DNA of 14,701 nucleotides, from NCBI GenBank assembly GCA_001462255.1, contig LIUJ01000207.1, positions 1 through 14,701 of the forward strand. The letters are read 5' to 3'. The notes under the pieces were generated by a model. The model did no database searches, had not been told where the DNA came from, and saw only the letters and a program-made list of their open reading frames with translations. The position numbers were made by a program, and so were the translations under genes. This document shows positions 7,974 through 14,701 of the stretch, piece by piece (the first letter of the stretch is position 1; the number at the start of each line of letters is the position of its first letter). This DNA is from Fibrobacteria bacterium GUT77. GTDB lineage: Bacteria > Fibrobacterota > Chitinivibrionia > Chitinivibrionales > Chitinispirillaceae.

Positions 7974-8756
7974 CTACCTCTTTATCCACTCCTTGTGAAT
8001 CTCAGGAATATCCTCAAGCAACTGGATCGTATGCTCGCTCTTGGGATGCAACGTAACATCGTCCGGCGTACCTTGCTCCACAATCTTTCCCTTGTGCATT
8101 ATAAAAATTCGATCGCTCACGTAATAGGCTAAACCTATGTCGTGAGTGATGAAGACTATCGTCATACTGAGCTCGTCCTTCAGCTTCATCAGATAGTCCA
8201 AAATATTGGCGCGGACGCACGCGTCAACCATACTGGTCGGTTCGTCGGCTATCAATACTTTCGGCTTTAAGACAAAGATTCTGGCCAACAACATCCGTTG
8301 CATTTGGCCGCCCGACAACTCAAAGGGATACTTCCCCTCCAACTCCGACGGCTTGACGTTGACGGCCAACAACGCTTGGTCCACTCGATCCTCCATCTCG
8401 CCGTTCGACGGCTTTTCCTTATATATACCGAAAGCCGACTTAAGCTGAGAACGGATCGTAAAGAACTGGTTGAAACAACTGAACGGGTCTTGAAAGACCG
8501 CCTGCACCTCGCGCCAGTGGACGCAATAGTCGGTAATAGGGGCGCCCTTATAGGTGAACGTGCCGGAGGTGGGATGGTGCAGACCGAGCATCATCTTGGC
8601 TAAGACGCTCTTTCCGCAACCGGAGCCGCCCACCAAAGAGACTATCTCGCCGTCCTTGATGTCGAACGACACGTCGTCCACCGCCCGAACAAGCTTCTTA
8701 CCGTGCCCGAACGTGCACACGCTGTTCTTCGCCTCAAAGAGAACGTCATTTTGCAT
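7974..8756 (-). CDS. Opp/Dpp-type ABC importer ATPase, second subunit (OppF/DppF-like)
   Basis: A 260-residue cytoplasmic ATPase that should pair with the 8746-9717 product to power the importer. All ABC landmarks are visible: Walker A GGSGCGKS (43-50), Q-loop Gln89 in VFQDPF, signature LSGGQ (147-151), Walker B VLIADE (167-172) and switch His205. The D-loop reads SMVD rather than the common SALD, and the Q-loop continues FNQFF, variants I associate with sugar-oligomer members of this family (from memory, not searched). It lacks the Cys-rich C-terminal tail of its partner and is somewhat short for OppF (about 300-330 residues). The ATG overlaps the upstream ATPase gene by 11 bp and has a GAGGTG site about 6 bases ahead, so translation is probably coupled. 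Confidence 0.94.
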   Translation of the reverse strand: MQNDVLFEAKNSVCTFGHGKKLVRAVDDVSFDIKDGEIVSLVGGSGCGKSVLAKMMLGLHHPTSGTFTYKGAPITDYCVHWREVQAVFQDPFSCFNQFFTIRSQLKSAFGIYKEKPSNGEMEDRVDQALLAVNVKPSELEGKYPFELSGGQMQRMLLARIFVLKPKVLIADEPTSMVDACVRANILDYLMKLKDELSMTIVFITHDIGLAYYVSDRIFIMHKGKIVEQGTPDDVTLHPKSEHTIQLLEDIPEIHKEWIKR

Positions 8757-9717
8757 AGTCGCACCTCACTTGCCTCTCGCCTACGATACGGATTTCCTGC
8801 TTGTTCTGTTTGCACTCCGGACACACCGACGGGCAACGCTCGGCAAAACGGCATCCCGTTATCGGGTTGGCCAAATTGGGCGGAGCGCCCTCTATGGCCG
8901 TTGGCTTACGCTGCTTTTGACCCGGCTCGGCGCTGAGCATCGCGCCCATTAACGCCTTGGTATACGGATGGCGGGGGTCAAAAACCACCTGCTCCGCCGT
9001 CCCCTTCTCAACAATCTCCCCCGCGTACATTATGGCGATGTTATCGGCCACGTGACGCAACAACGGCAATTCGTGGGTAATGAAAATCATCGTTGAGAAA
9101 ATACCCTTCTCCAACAAATCGAATATCATCTTGATAACGACTTTTTGCGTCGTAACGTCGAGTGCCGAGGTCGGTTCGTCGGCTATCACCATTTGCGGAT
9201 TCAACAGCGTCGATATGCCGATAACCGACCTTTGCCTCTCTCCGGCGGTAAGTTGTATGGGATGTGAGTTTAACACCCTGTTCGTATCCATCCCAAAGAG
9301 ATCGAAACGCTCTTTCAAGCGCTCGTATATCTGCTTCTTGTCGACGCCTTTTATATGCGCCGCCATAACGTCGGCGGCAATGTCCTTCACCTTGCGCGTA
9401 GGATTCAACGCGTTGAACGCACCCTGCGGTATCATAGACACCTTTTGCGACAGAACGTTCGAACGCACATCCTCCGGCGTGCGGTTCATAAGCGACTCCC
9501 CGCCAACCCGCACATCCCCGCTCGTTGGATAGAGCGGCGGAATAAACAGTCCCATCAACCCGTTCACAAGCGTCGACTTTCCGCAACCCGACTCCCCCGC
9601 TATCCCCAGTATCTCCCCCCGCTCCATTGAAAAGGAGACGTCGGTGACGGCGTGTATCTTCTGACCGAAGCGGGTCAGATAGTGCAAACTCAGTTTATCC
9701 ACCTCAAATATAGCCAT
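8746..9717 (-). CDS. Opp/Dpp-type ABC importer ATPase, first subunit (OppD/DppD-like)
   Basis: A 323-residue ATPase with Walker A GESGCGKST (41-49), Q-loop Gln98 in IPQGAFNALNP, Walker B MVIADE (176-181) and switch His215. The C-terminal oligopeptide-transporter extension is present, including DPRHPYT and a Cys cluster (Cys289, 295, 299, 302, 319) in the GCRFAERCP motif that is common in OppD/DppD and can hold an Fe-S cluster in some homologues. The odd point is the signature motif, LTAGE (156-160) where LSGGQ or LSGGM is usual; the surrounding QRQ-type context (ERQR) is intact. The gene follows the permease by 21 bp, with a CGGGAG site 4 bases before the ATG, and overlaps the next ATPase by 11 bp. 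Cytoplasmic face of the inner membrane. Confidence 0.95.
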   Translation of the reverse strand: MAIFEVDKLSLHYLTRFGQKIHAVTDVSFSMERGEILGIAGESGCGKSTLVNGLMGLFIPPLYPTSGDVRVGGESLMNRTPEDVRSNVLSQKVSMIPQGAFNALNPTRKVKDIAADVMAAHIKGVDKKQIYERLKERFDLFGMDTNRVLNSHPIQLTAGERQRSVIGISTLLNPQMVIADEPTSALDVTTQKVVIKMIFDLLEKGIFSTMIFITHELPLLRHVADNIAIMYAGEIVEKGTAEQVVFDPRHPYTKALMGAMLSAEPGQKQRKPTAIEGAPPNLANPITGCRFAERCPSVCPECKQNKQEIRIVGERQVRCDYAK

Positions 9718-9738
9718 AGCGCTCCCGTTCCCTCCCCT

Positions 9739-10572
9739 CTACTTGCGTAGGCGGGGGTTGAAGACACCCTCCATAGAGGTATTTATTAGATACAACGCGA
9801 AGACAATCAACGTAATGACAATCGTAGCGGGGATAAACGCCCACCAAATACCGTCGCCGAGCGCCCCGTTATTCTTCGCGTCATTCAAAATTGTCCCCAA
9901 CGACACGGTATCTACGGGACCGAGGCCGATCATGGAAATGGCCGCCTCGGAGAGTATGCCCGACGACACCTGCAAAATAAACACCATGAATACGTATGAA
10001 AAAATGTACGGCAGAATATGTACCAGCAACACTCGCAACGTATTGTCGCCGTTCAATTTTGCCAGTGAGATGTGATCCTTGCTTTTGAGCGCTGCGGACT
10101 GGGCACGCACGGCGCGGGCGCTCCACGTCCACGTCGTCATGCCTATTATCACCCCGATAAGGGTAAGCGACCGCCCCTCACTGAAACTCGCGCTTATAAG
10201 GATGAGCACAACAAACGAGGGTATAACAACGAAGAGGTTCGTCACCATATTCAATATGTCGTCCACAATGCCGCCCCTAAAGCCGCCGTATATTCCTATA
10301 AGGGTACCGATGGTGGTTGCTATGACACCCGCCAAAAAACCCACGAAGAGCGACGACCTAAGCCCGGAAAGTAGCAACGAAACGTAATCCCGCCCCAAAT
10401 GATCCATGCCCAAGACAAACTTGGCGACCGGCTGACCGTACGAATCGCCTATACGGTCAATCGTTATCTTGTAAAAGAGCGGACCGAGAAGCGCAACGAG
10501 CAACGTAAGCAAAAAGAGCGACGCGCCTATTACAAACATGGGAGACTTCAATAAATTTTTAAGCAGTTTCAT
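9739..10572 (-). CDS. Opp/Dpp-type ABC importer permease (OppC/DppC-like)
   Basis: 277 residues from the chosen ATG. This inner-membrane permease pairs with the 10575-11651 product. The family signature GMDHLGRDYVSLLLSGLRSS near residues 55-75 is clear, followed by about five further hydrophobic helices and the ATPase-contacting EAA loop (DHISLAKLNGDNTLRVLLVHILP region, about 166-188). The C-terminus NPRLRK is typical. A TTG two codons upstream (10578) would overlap the previous stop codon, but the AAGGGGG ribosome site is 7 bases from the ATG and only 1 base from the TTG, so the ATG is preferred. Either way the gene begins within a few bases of its partner's stop, arguing for coupled translation. 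Confidence 0.94.
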   Translation of the reverse strand: MKLLKNLLKSPMFVIGASLFLLTLLVALLGPLFYKITIDRIGDSYGQPVAKFVLGMDHLGRDYVSLLLSGLRSSLFVGFLAGVIATTIGTLIGIYGGFRGGIVDDILNMVTNLFVVIPSFVVLILISASFSEGRSLTLIGVIIGMTTWTWSARAVRAQSAALKSKDHISLAKLNGDNTLRVLLVHILPYIFSYVFMVFILQVSSGILSEAAISMIGLGPVDTVSLGTILNDAKNNGALGDGIWWAFIPATIVITLIVFALYLINTSMEGVFNPRLRK

Positions 10573-10574
10573 TG

Positions 10575-11651
10575 TCAAACCCCCTTACCCATCTGAAGCC
10601 CGGCTTTGACACGCGGATCGAGGAAGCCGATCAGGATGTCGACCGTAAAGTTCGCTATGAGCACCGATACGGTAACGATAAGCGTGCACCCCTGTATCAT
10701 CGGATAGTCGTTGTTCTGAATTGCCGTGAGCATCGCCATACCGAGCCCCGGATAGGAGAAGATCATCTCGGTGATGAGCGCCCCGCCTATCATAGTACCC
10801 AAACTCAACGCTAACCCCGTGATCTGCGGCAACATGGCGTTGCGGAAGAGATAGCCCAAAACCTTCCCCTCCTTGAGCCCAAGCCACTTGGCGTACTTAA
10901 TATAATCCGTACCAAGCTCGTAGATACCCATCGACCTCATGCCTATAGCCTGCCCGCCCGCCAAGATCAGGAAGATCGAGAAGAAGGGCAACACATAATG
11001 GTAGGCCGCCGACGAGAAGAACGCCATTGAGAAAGAGGGCGTCAAGCTGTTGGCGTAACCGCCCATCGCCGGGAACCACGGAAGAACCACGGCGAAGTAG
11101 TAGACTAAGAGCATCCCGAATACGAAAAACGGGAACGAGCTTAAAATGAGCGCGAACGGGAAGAAAACCTTGTCGAACACGCCGCGCCTATACGCCGCAA
11201 GCGCTCCGAGAATGTTGCCGACTATCCATCCGAATAGGATCGTAGGCAACTGCAAGGCGATTGTCCACGGCACCGCCTCCTTGATTACGTCTACCACCTT
11301 CTTGGGGTACTTTTGGAACGACGTTCCAAGATCGCCCACAAGACACATCTTGATGTAGTTGCCGAACTGCTCAAGCCTTCCGGCCTTCACCGGCCGCCCC
11401 TCGGCGTCGCGCAACAGTTGACCGTCCTTACCGACCTTGGCAAGGCCGAATTCCTGGAGGTACTTCTCCTCCTTTTTACGGGCATCCTCATTGCTTAGGC
11501 CCGTAGCGGCCTTGCCCATGATGATGTCGACGGGGTTGTTCTTTCCCAAACGCGGCAAGAAAAAGTTAATCGTCACCGCGACCAAAAAGGTCAGAAAGTA
11601 CCACCCGGCCCTCATCAGAACAAATCTGAGTGTAGGATACTGTTTAAGCAT
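10575..11651 (-). CDS. Opp/Dpp-type ABC importer permease (OppB/DppB-like)
   Basis: A 358-residue inner-membrane permease with six predicted helices (about 12-32, 127-150, 164-190, 217-237, 276-297, 321-343). A long charged periplasmic segment (about 34-110) separates the first two helices and includes GDLGTSFQ, the family's usual landmark. The EAA loop lies near 249-275 (DYIKYAKWLGLKEGK), and the FSYPGLG...YP motif follows near 298-317. The WTIALQLPTILFGWIVGN segment with GALAAYRRG resembles permeases from cello- and manno-oligosaccharide importers of this superfamily, which supports a sugar rather than peptide substrate (recall, not a search). It starts 9 bp after the binding-protein stop, with AAGGAG overlapping that stop and 4 to 5 bases before ATG. 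Confidence 0.95.
   Translation of the reverse strand: MLKQYPTLRFVLMRAGWYFLTFLVAVTINFFLPRLGKNNPVDIIMGKAATGLSNEDARKKEEKYLQEFGLAKVGKDGQLLRDAEGRPVKAGRLEQFGNYIKMCLVGDLGTSFQKYPKKVVDVIKEAVPWTIALQLPTILFGWIVGNILGALAAYRRGVFDKVFFPFALILSSFPFFVFGMLLVYYFAVVLPWFPAMGGYANSLTPSFSMAFFSSAAYHYVLPFFSIFLILAGGQAIGMRSMGIYELGTDYIKYAKWLGLKEGKVLGYLFRNAMLPQITGLALSLGTMIGGALITEMIFSYPGLGMAMLTAIQNNDYPMIQGCTLIVTVSVLIANFTVDILIGFLDPRVKAGLQMGKGV
10580..10586 (-). promoter_or_regulatory. Ribosome binding site favouring the ATG at 10572
   Basis: AAGGGGG lies 7 bases before the ATG at 10572 but only 1 base before the alternative TTG at 10578, so the shorter permease start is preferred. The site lies inside the end of the upstream permease gene. 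Confidence 0.65.
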
Positions 11652-11660
11652 ATCTCTCCT

Positions 11661-13484
11661 TTATTTAGCCGGCTGCAGGTTCCAAAGAATCTTCGTGCTC
11701 GCCCCGACCATTGGCAATAGCGGCGGCGCGTACGGATTCGCGTTTGTCGGCCAATTCTTCCAAACCTTGTCGCTGAACTCGTAGAACTGCTCCGGCAAAT
11801 AGCACAACGGAATCGCCGGTTGGTCCTTCATAAATATCTTGTTCAACTCACGATACGCGACCGTCAAATCTTCCTCTTTTTCAAGCGTTGGAATCTTCTT
11901 CAGCAACTCGTCGACCTTGGGATTGTACGTCGCGTCCTTGGGACTGTTGTAGCGACCTTGGTTCTCGTTCATCTTATTGTCGCCGCCCACGGGCACCCAG
12001 TTGCGGGACGACATGACCGATTCAAAGCGATTCCACGGAAGCGACGGTGTAACCGACGCCGCCGGCTTGTGCATAATCAAGTCAAAGTTGCCGGAGGGAA
12101 GGGCGGGCCAATACAGACCCGCGTCGACCGGCCCCTCGCGTACATCCATACCGGCGGCGCGCAAACCCTTTTCGGCGATCTTAACCATGGCCTCCCAGTC
12201 CGACCAACCGGCCGGAACGGTAATCGACAGGGTGGGTAGCTTGTTCCCGGCCTTGTCGGTCATGTAGTCGAGCGAGCCGTCGGCCTTAAACACGGACTTA
12301 TAACCGGCGTCGGCCAATATCTTCTTGGCGCTCTCCGGATTGTAGGTAACGCCGAACTCTTTCGCGTCGTCCGCGTTGAAATATTTGGCTTCAAGCCCCT
12401 TATTCATGATGAGACCGGGCTGTACGTCGGGGGCGTAGCCGGAGACGGCCAGCTCCTTGATATCGGCGTAACTTATGGCGGCGGCCATGGCGCGGCGGTA
12501 CTGCGGGTCGTTAAGCGGCGCCTTGGTCGTGTTTACGAGCAACATAGGCATAGCTCCGGGGACAAAGTATGGGGCCTCGTCGTACCAAGTGCTCACCCCA
12601 TCCTTCTTCTTCAGCCATATACGCGGCATAAACGTTTGCGAGGCGTCGATCTTGCCCTGTTGCAACGCAATCGCGAAGTGGTCGTTATTCTTATATATAG
12701 GATGGATAATGTACTCCGGAACCGGAAGCTTACCGCCGTACAGCGCCTCGTTGCCCCAGTAATCGTCGCGGCGCTTGAGTACGATCCTCTCGTTTGAATA
12801 GTGTTCTATATTATACGGGCCGGAGATAACCGGGTCTTTGTCGATTTTCAGCTTTTGGACGGCGCCCAGATCGTTCCCGTTGTCGGCCAACAGCTTCTCA
12901 AATACATGCGCCGGAACGATGCGGACGGCCTGCAGGTGGTCGAGTATGACGAGCGGGTTGTTGCGTTTTGTCTTATCAACCATAAACGAGAGCCGCTCCA
13001 CGCCCCCTTCAAGCGTCTCAACCTTGATCTCGGAGATGAAATCTATGGTAAACGCCGTGGCCGCGCCGGAGAAACGGCGCCCCAACTCAAAGACGAACTT
13101 TACGTCTGTGGAGGTAACCGGTTGCCCGTCGCTCCATTTGGCCTTTGGATTCAGGTCTACGACAATCTTGTCGTTGTCGCGAGATACGAGCGTTCCGAGC
13201 AAAGACTCAAACTGTCCGTCCAACGAATTGTAGGAAATAAGGGTTTCGTACATGAGATTGAACTTATCGTTCACCGGCCACGCCGCCTGCCAACTCTCGG
13301 CAAGGGGATTGAAGGTGTTGGGGTCACCCCACTGAGACCCGGCCAAATAGAGCGTTTTGTTCCGCGCAAACCCTGATTCCGAACCCCCCGCCGCGTCTCC
13401 GCTTTTATCTTTCCCCGGACAAGCCACAAGGCTCAAAAGCGCCGCGCCCACAACCAACCGTTTAAGAATCGAGACACACTTCAT
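11661..13484 (-). CDS. Family 5 extracellular solute-binding lipoprotein (oligosaccharide-type candidate)
   Basis: 607 residues. A lipoprotein signal peptide ends Leu-Val-Ala-Cys (Cys22), and a Gly/Ser-rich linker follows. The SBP_bac_5 hallmarks are present: TLYLAGSQWGDPNTFNPL from about residue 44, AKWSDGQPVTSTDV (115-128), and SGPYNI...RDDYWG (221-244). GWSDWEAM (426-433) and WKNWPTNANPYAPP (575-588) resemble sections of the cellobiose/oligosaccharide-binding members (Thermotoga and archaeal type), where the ligand is a sugar oligomer. It captures substrate in the periplasm and hands it to the two permeases downstream. As first gene of the operon it follows a long AT-rich control region with dyad and direct repeats. 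The ATG has GGAAGAGG about 5 bases upstream. A peptide ligand cannot be excluded from sequence alone. Confidence 0.95.
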   Translation of the reverse strand: MKCVSILKRLVVGAALLSLVACPGKDKSGDAAGGSESGFARNKTLYLAGSQWGDPNTFNPLAESWQAAWPVNDKFNLMYETLISYNSLDGQFESLLGTLVSRDNDKIVVDLNPKAKWSDGQPVTSTDVKFVFELGRRFSGAATAFTIDFISEIKVETLEGGVERLSFMVDKTKRNNPLVILDHLQAVRIVPAHVFEKLLADNGNDLGAVQKLKIDKDPVISGPYNIEHYSNERIVLKRRDDYWGNEALYGGKLPVPEYIIHPIYKNNDHFAIALQQGKIDASQTFMPRIWLKKKDGVSTWYDEAPYFVPGAMPMLLVNTTKAPLNDPQYRRAMAAAISYADIKELAVSGYAPDVQPGLIMNKGLEAKYFNADDAKEFGVTYNPESAKKILADAGYKSVFKADGSLDYMTDKAGNKLPTLSITVPAGWSDWEAMVKIAEKGLRAAGMDVREGPVDAGLYWPALPSGNFDLIMHKPAASVTPSLPWNRFESVMSSRNWVPVGGDNKMNENQGRYNSPKDATYNPKVDELLKKIPTLEKEEDLTVAYRELNKIFMKDQPAIPLCYLPEQFYEFSDKVWKNWPTNANPYAPPLLPMVGASTKILWNLQPAK

Positions 13485-13508
13485 GCCGACCTCTTCCGAA
13501 TAAGGTTT

Positions 13509-13528
13509 ATATTTTTTTGTTACATTTT
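13509..13528. repeat. 20-bp direct repeat, copy proximal to the binding-protein gene
   Basis: Plus strand ATAT7-type sequence: ATA, seven T, GTTACATTTT. It matches the copy at 13591-13610 at 19 of 20 positions (C versus A at position 15). The two copies start 82 bp apart and flank the dyad and candidate promoter. This copy would lie in the mRNA leader, about 25 bases upstream of the start codon. Confidence 0.75.
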
Positions 13529-13546
13529 ACGAAATTCAAACGTCTA

Positions 13547-13564
13547 ACATATAGTAATATATGT
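13547..13564. promoter_or_regulatory. Dyad symmetry, possible operator
   Basis: Perfect 7-bp arms ACATATA and TATATGT around a 4-base centre (GTAA on the plus strand). The dyad covers the candidate -10 of the binding-protein promoter, the position expected of a repressor site. No regulator gene is in the window, so the identity of any binder is unknown. In AT-rich DNA a 7-bp dyad could arise by chance. Confidence 0.4.
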
Positions 13565-13578
13565 ATTCGCAACATCAA
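13551..13578 (-). promoter_or_regulatory. Candidate sigma-70-type promoter for the importer operon
   Basis: Minus strand: a -35-like TTGATG (13573-13578), a 16-base spacer, and a -10-like TACTAT (13551-13556). Each element matches consensus at 4 of 6 positions. A start near 13544 would give a leader of about 60 bases before the binding-protein ATG. The region is very AT-rich, so chance matches are likely; other weak combinations exist, including TATAAA near 13508. Confidence 0.35.
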
Positions 13579-13590
13579 ATATAAAAAAAA

Positions 13591-13610
13591 ATATTTTTTT
13601 GTTAAATTTT
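13591..13610. repeat. 20-bp direct repeat, copy distal to the binding-protein gene
   Basis: Same 20-bp unit as 13509-13528 with one difference. On the minus strand it lies upstream of the candidate -35, next to long A and T tracts that should make the DNA curved. It could be an UP-element-like or regulator-binding segment. Confidence 0.75.
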
Positions 13611-13626
13611 GCATCTTGACAAACAA

Positions 13627-13644
13627 GGCGCGATAAATCGCGCC
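13627..13644 (-). terminator. Intrinsic terminator of trpS
   Basis: On the minus strand a perfect GGCGCGA/TCGCGCC stem (8 pairs if the central AT pairs are counted, loop TT to TTTA) begins one base after the trpS TAG. It runs into a T-rich stretch TTGTTTGT. Stem strength and placement are those of a Rho-independent terminator. The palindrome would also work as a hairpin on the other strand, but no plus-strand gene ends here. Confidence 0.8.
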
Positions 13645-13645
13645 G

Positions 13646-14611
13646 CTATATGACCCCCACGACCTCGCGAACCTTCTTAATCGTCGCCGACGCGACCTCC
13701 CTCGCCTTATCCGCCCCCGCAATTCTTACCTCGTTCACATAATCCAAATTGGCCGTAAGCTCCCCGCGGCGGCGCCTAAACGGCTCAAAATAGCTCCAAA
13801 TAGCCTCAAACAGCTCTTTTTTGGCCTCGCCGTACCCGTACCCGCCGGCCCTGAAGCGCTCGGCCATAGCCGCCGCCCTACCCTCGTCGACAAACAACTT
13901 ATATATAGAATATATGACGCTTTTATCCGGGTCTTTGGGCGCCTCCACCGGCGTGGGGTCGGTCACGATGCCCATGATCTTCTTGCGCACCACCTTCTCC
14001 TCCCCAAATATCTCCACCGTATTACCGTAGGACTTCGACATCTTCTGTCCGTCCGTCCCCGGTATGACGGCTATAGCCTCGGGGATCTCCGGCTCCGGCA
14101 ACGTGAACACCTCGCCGTAGGCTAAGTTGAACTTCTCCGCTATGTCGCGCGTTACCTCCACATGTTGCTTCTGATCCTTACCTACCGGTACGACATTGGA
14201 CTGATAAAGCAGTATGTCGGCGGCCATCAATACCGGATACGAAAACAACCCGTGGTTCGCCGGAATGCCCTTGGCCTGCGCGTCCTTGTAGGCGTGACAC
14301 CGCTCAAGCAACCCGACCGGCGTGACGTTGCTAAGGTACCACGTCAGCTCCGCGACCTCCGGCACGTCGGACTGCAACCAAAAAACGGAGCGCTTAGGAT
14401 CGATCCCCAGCGCCATCATGTCGATAAGGGCGTTGATTGAGTTTTGGGCCATCCGGCGGCCATCGAAGAGGGTGGTGAGACTGTGCAGGTTGGCGATAAA
14501 GCAAAACAATTGCCCACGCTCCTGAGACTCCACCATTGGGCGAATCATGCCCAAATAGTTGCCTATATGGATAGTGCCCGAAGGCTTTATGCCGGATAGT
14601 ATGCGTAACAT
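13646..14611 (-). CDS. trpS: Tryptophanyl-tRNA synthetase
   Basis: A 321-residue class I aminoacyl-tRNA synthetase that charges tRNA-Trp with tryptophan in the cytoplasm. The class I signatures are intact: PSGTIHIGN (10-18, the HIGH-type site) and KMSKS (190-194) preceded by PGTDGQ. GLFSYPVLMAADILLY, VPVGKDQKQHVE and the ending with a KVREVVG helix are characteristic of bacterial TrpRS, and the length is normal (about 320-335). The start at 14611 gives the standard MLRILSGIKPSG opening; its ribosome site (GAAAGAAAAG) is weak. A hairpin terminator follows 1 base after the stop codon, so it is a separate transcript from the importer operon. No tryptophan leader or T-box is visible in the 90 bases upstream. 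Confidence 0.97.
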   Translation of the reverse strand: MLRILSGIKPSGTIHIGNYLGMIRPMVESQERGQLFCFIANLHSLTTLFDGRRMAQNSINALIDMMALGIDPKRSVFWLQSDVPEVAELTWYLSNVTPVGLLERCHAYKDAQAKGIPANHGLFSYPVLMAADILLYQSNVVPVGKDQKQHVEVTRDIAEKFNLAYGEVFTLPEPEIPEAIAVIPGTDGQKMSKSYGNTVEIFGEEKVVRKKIMGIVTDPTPVEAPKDPDKSVIYSIYKLFVDEGRAAAMAERFRAGGYGYGEAKKELFEAIWSYFEPFRRRRGELTANLDYVNEVRIAGADKAREVASATIKKVREVVGVI

Positions 14612-14678
14612 TCTTTTCTTTCGATGTATTGATTTATGGAACGTTTTTTTACGTCAATGTATAACCCCAACTCCGTAG
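14612..14678. other. trpS upstream region without a convincing promoter
   Basis: Sixty-seven bases between the trpS start and the palindrome. A minus-strand TTGACG at about 14651-14656 looks like a -35, but no matching -10 sits 16-18 bases downstream. The promoter may be non-consensus or lie beyond the window. Confidence 0.4.
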
Positions 14679-14700
14679 GGGCGATCGTCCTCGATCGCCC
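14679..14700. repeat. REP-like palindrome
   Basis: Perfect 9-bp arms GGGCGATCG and CGATCGCCC around the loop TCCT, preceded by GTAG and followed by G at the window edge. The GTAGGGGCGA...TCGCCCG frame is familiar as a dispersed intergenic palindrome in many genomes. It lies about 68 bases upstream of trpS and may instead end or follow a gene beyond the window. Confidence 0.6.
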
Positions 14701-14701
14701 G

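Noticed and set aside
7974..11651. Plain peptide (nutritional Opp/Dpp) transporter as the final call
   Set aside because: Family membership is certain but the substrate is not. Binding-protein and permease motifs plus the glycosidase context favour oligosaccharides, so I left the ligand open and did not assign opp/dpp symbols.
13485..13645. Riboswitch or small RNA in the gap before the binding-protein gene
   Set aside because: The stretch is dominated by A/T tracts and lacks a conserved aptamer-like core; only the trpS terminator and the short dyad form clear stems.
13646..14611. trpS as part of the importer operon
   Set aside because: A strong hairpin terminator follows directly and a separate AT-rich promoter region precedes the binding-protein gene.

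Overview
The window looks like chromosomal DNA from a Gram-negative, plant-fibre-degrading bacterium. It encodes two exported proteins that read as outer-membrane beta-barrels ending in Phe, two lipoproteins, and a glycosidase, and shows no SusC/SusD or TonB-receptor genes. Signal peptides, the glycosidase with stacked carbohydrate-binding-like modules and moderate G+C make Fibrobacterota (Fibrobacter or a termite/rumen relative) my best guess. That assignment is inference; no marker here settles it.

Every recognisable gene is on the minus strand, so the layout reads from right to left. At the right edge is a short perfect palindrome of REP-like type (about 14678-14701), then trpS (13646-14611), closed by a strong hairpin terminator (13627-13644). 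Next is a 161-bp AT-rich control region (13485-13645) carrying a 20-bp near-perfect direct repeat, a 7-bp-arm dyad and a candidate promoter. It precedes a five-gene, tightly packed Opp/Dpp-type ABC importer operon: binding lipoprotein (11661-13484), two permeases (10575-11651, 9739-10572) and two ATPases (8746-9717, 7974-8756). Motifs in the binding protein and permease resemble the sugar-oligomer branch of this superfamily more than the peptide branch.

A 97-bp gap with a dispersed-repeat-like hairpin and a weak internal promoter candidate separates the importer from three further genes: two predicted outer-membrane beta-barrel proteins (5210-7879/7882 and 3096-5195), which share conserved blocks and a short coiled coil after the signal peptide, and a large lipoprotein glycosidase (1-3069, cut by the window edge) with three CBM11/CIA30-like beta-sandwich modules ahead of a clan GH-A catalytic domain.

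Taken together, 1-13484 reads as a polysaccharide-use locus. A surface or periplasmic lipoprotein enzyme would cut a plant glycan, two related barrels would bind or pass oligomers across the outer membrane, and the binding protein with its ABC importer would carry them into the cytoplasm. The parts are visible in the sequence; the joint function is inference. No gene-free stretch exceeds about 160 bp, and I see no tRNA, rRNA, CRISPR array, insertion sequence or phage gene.
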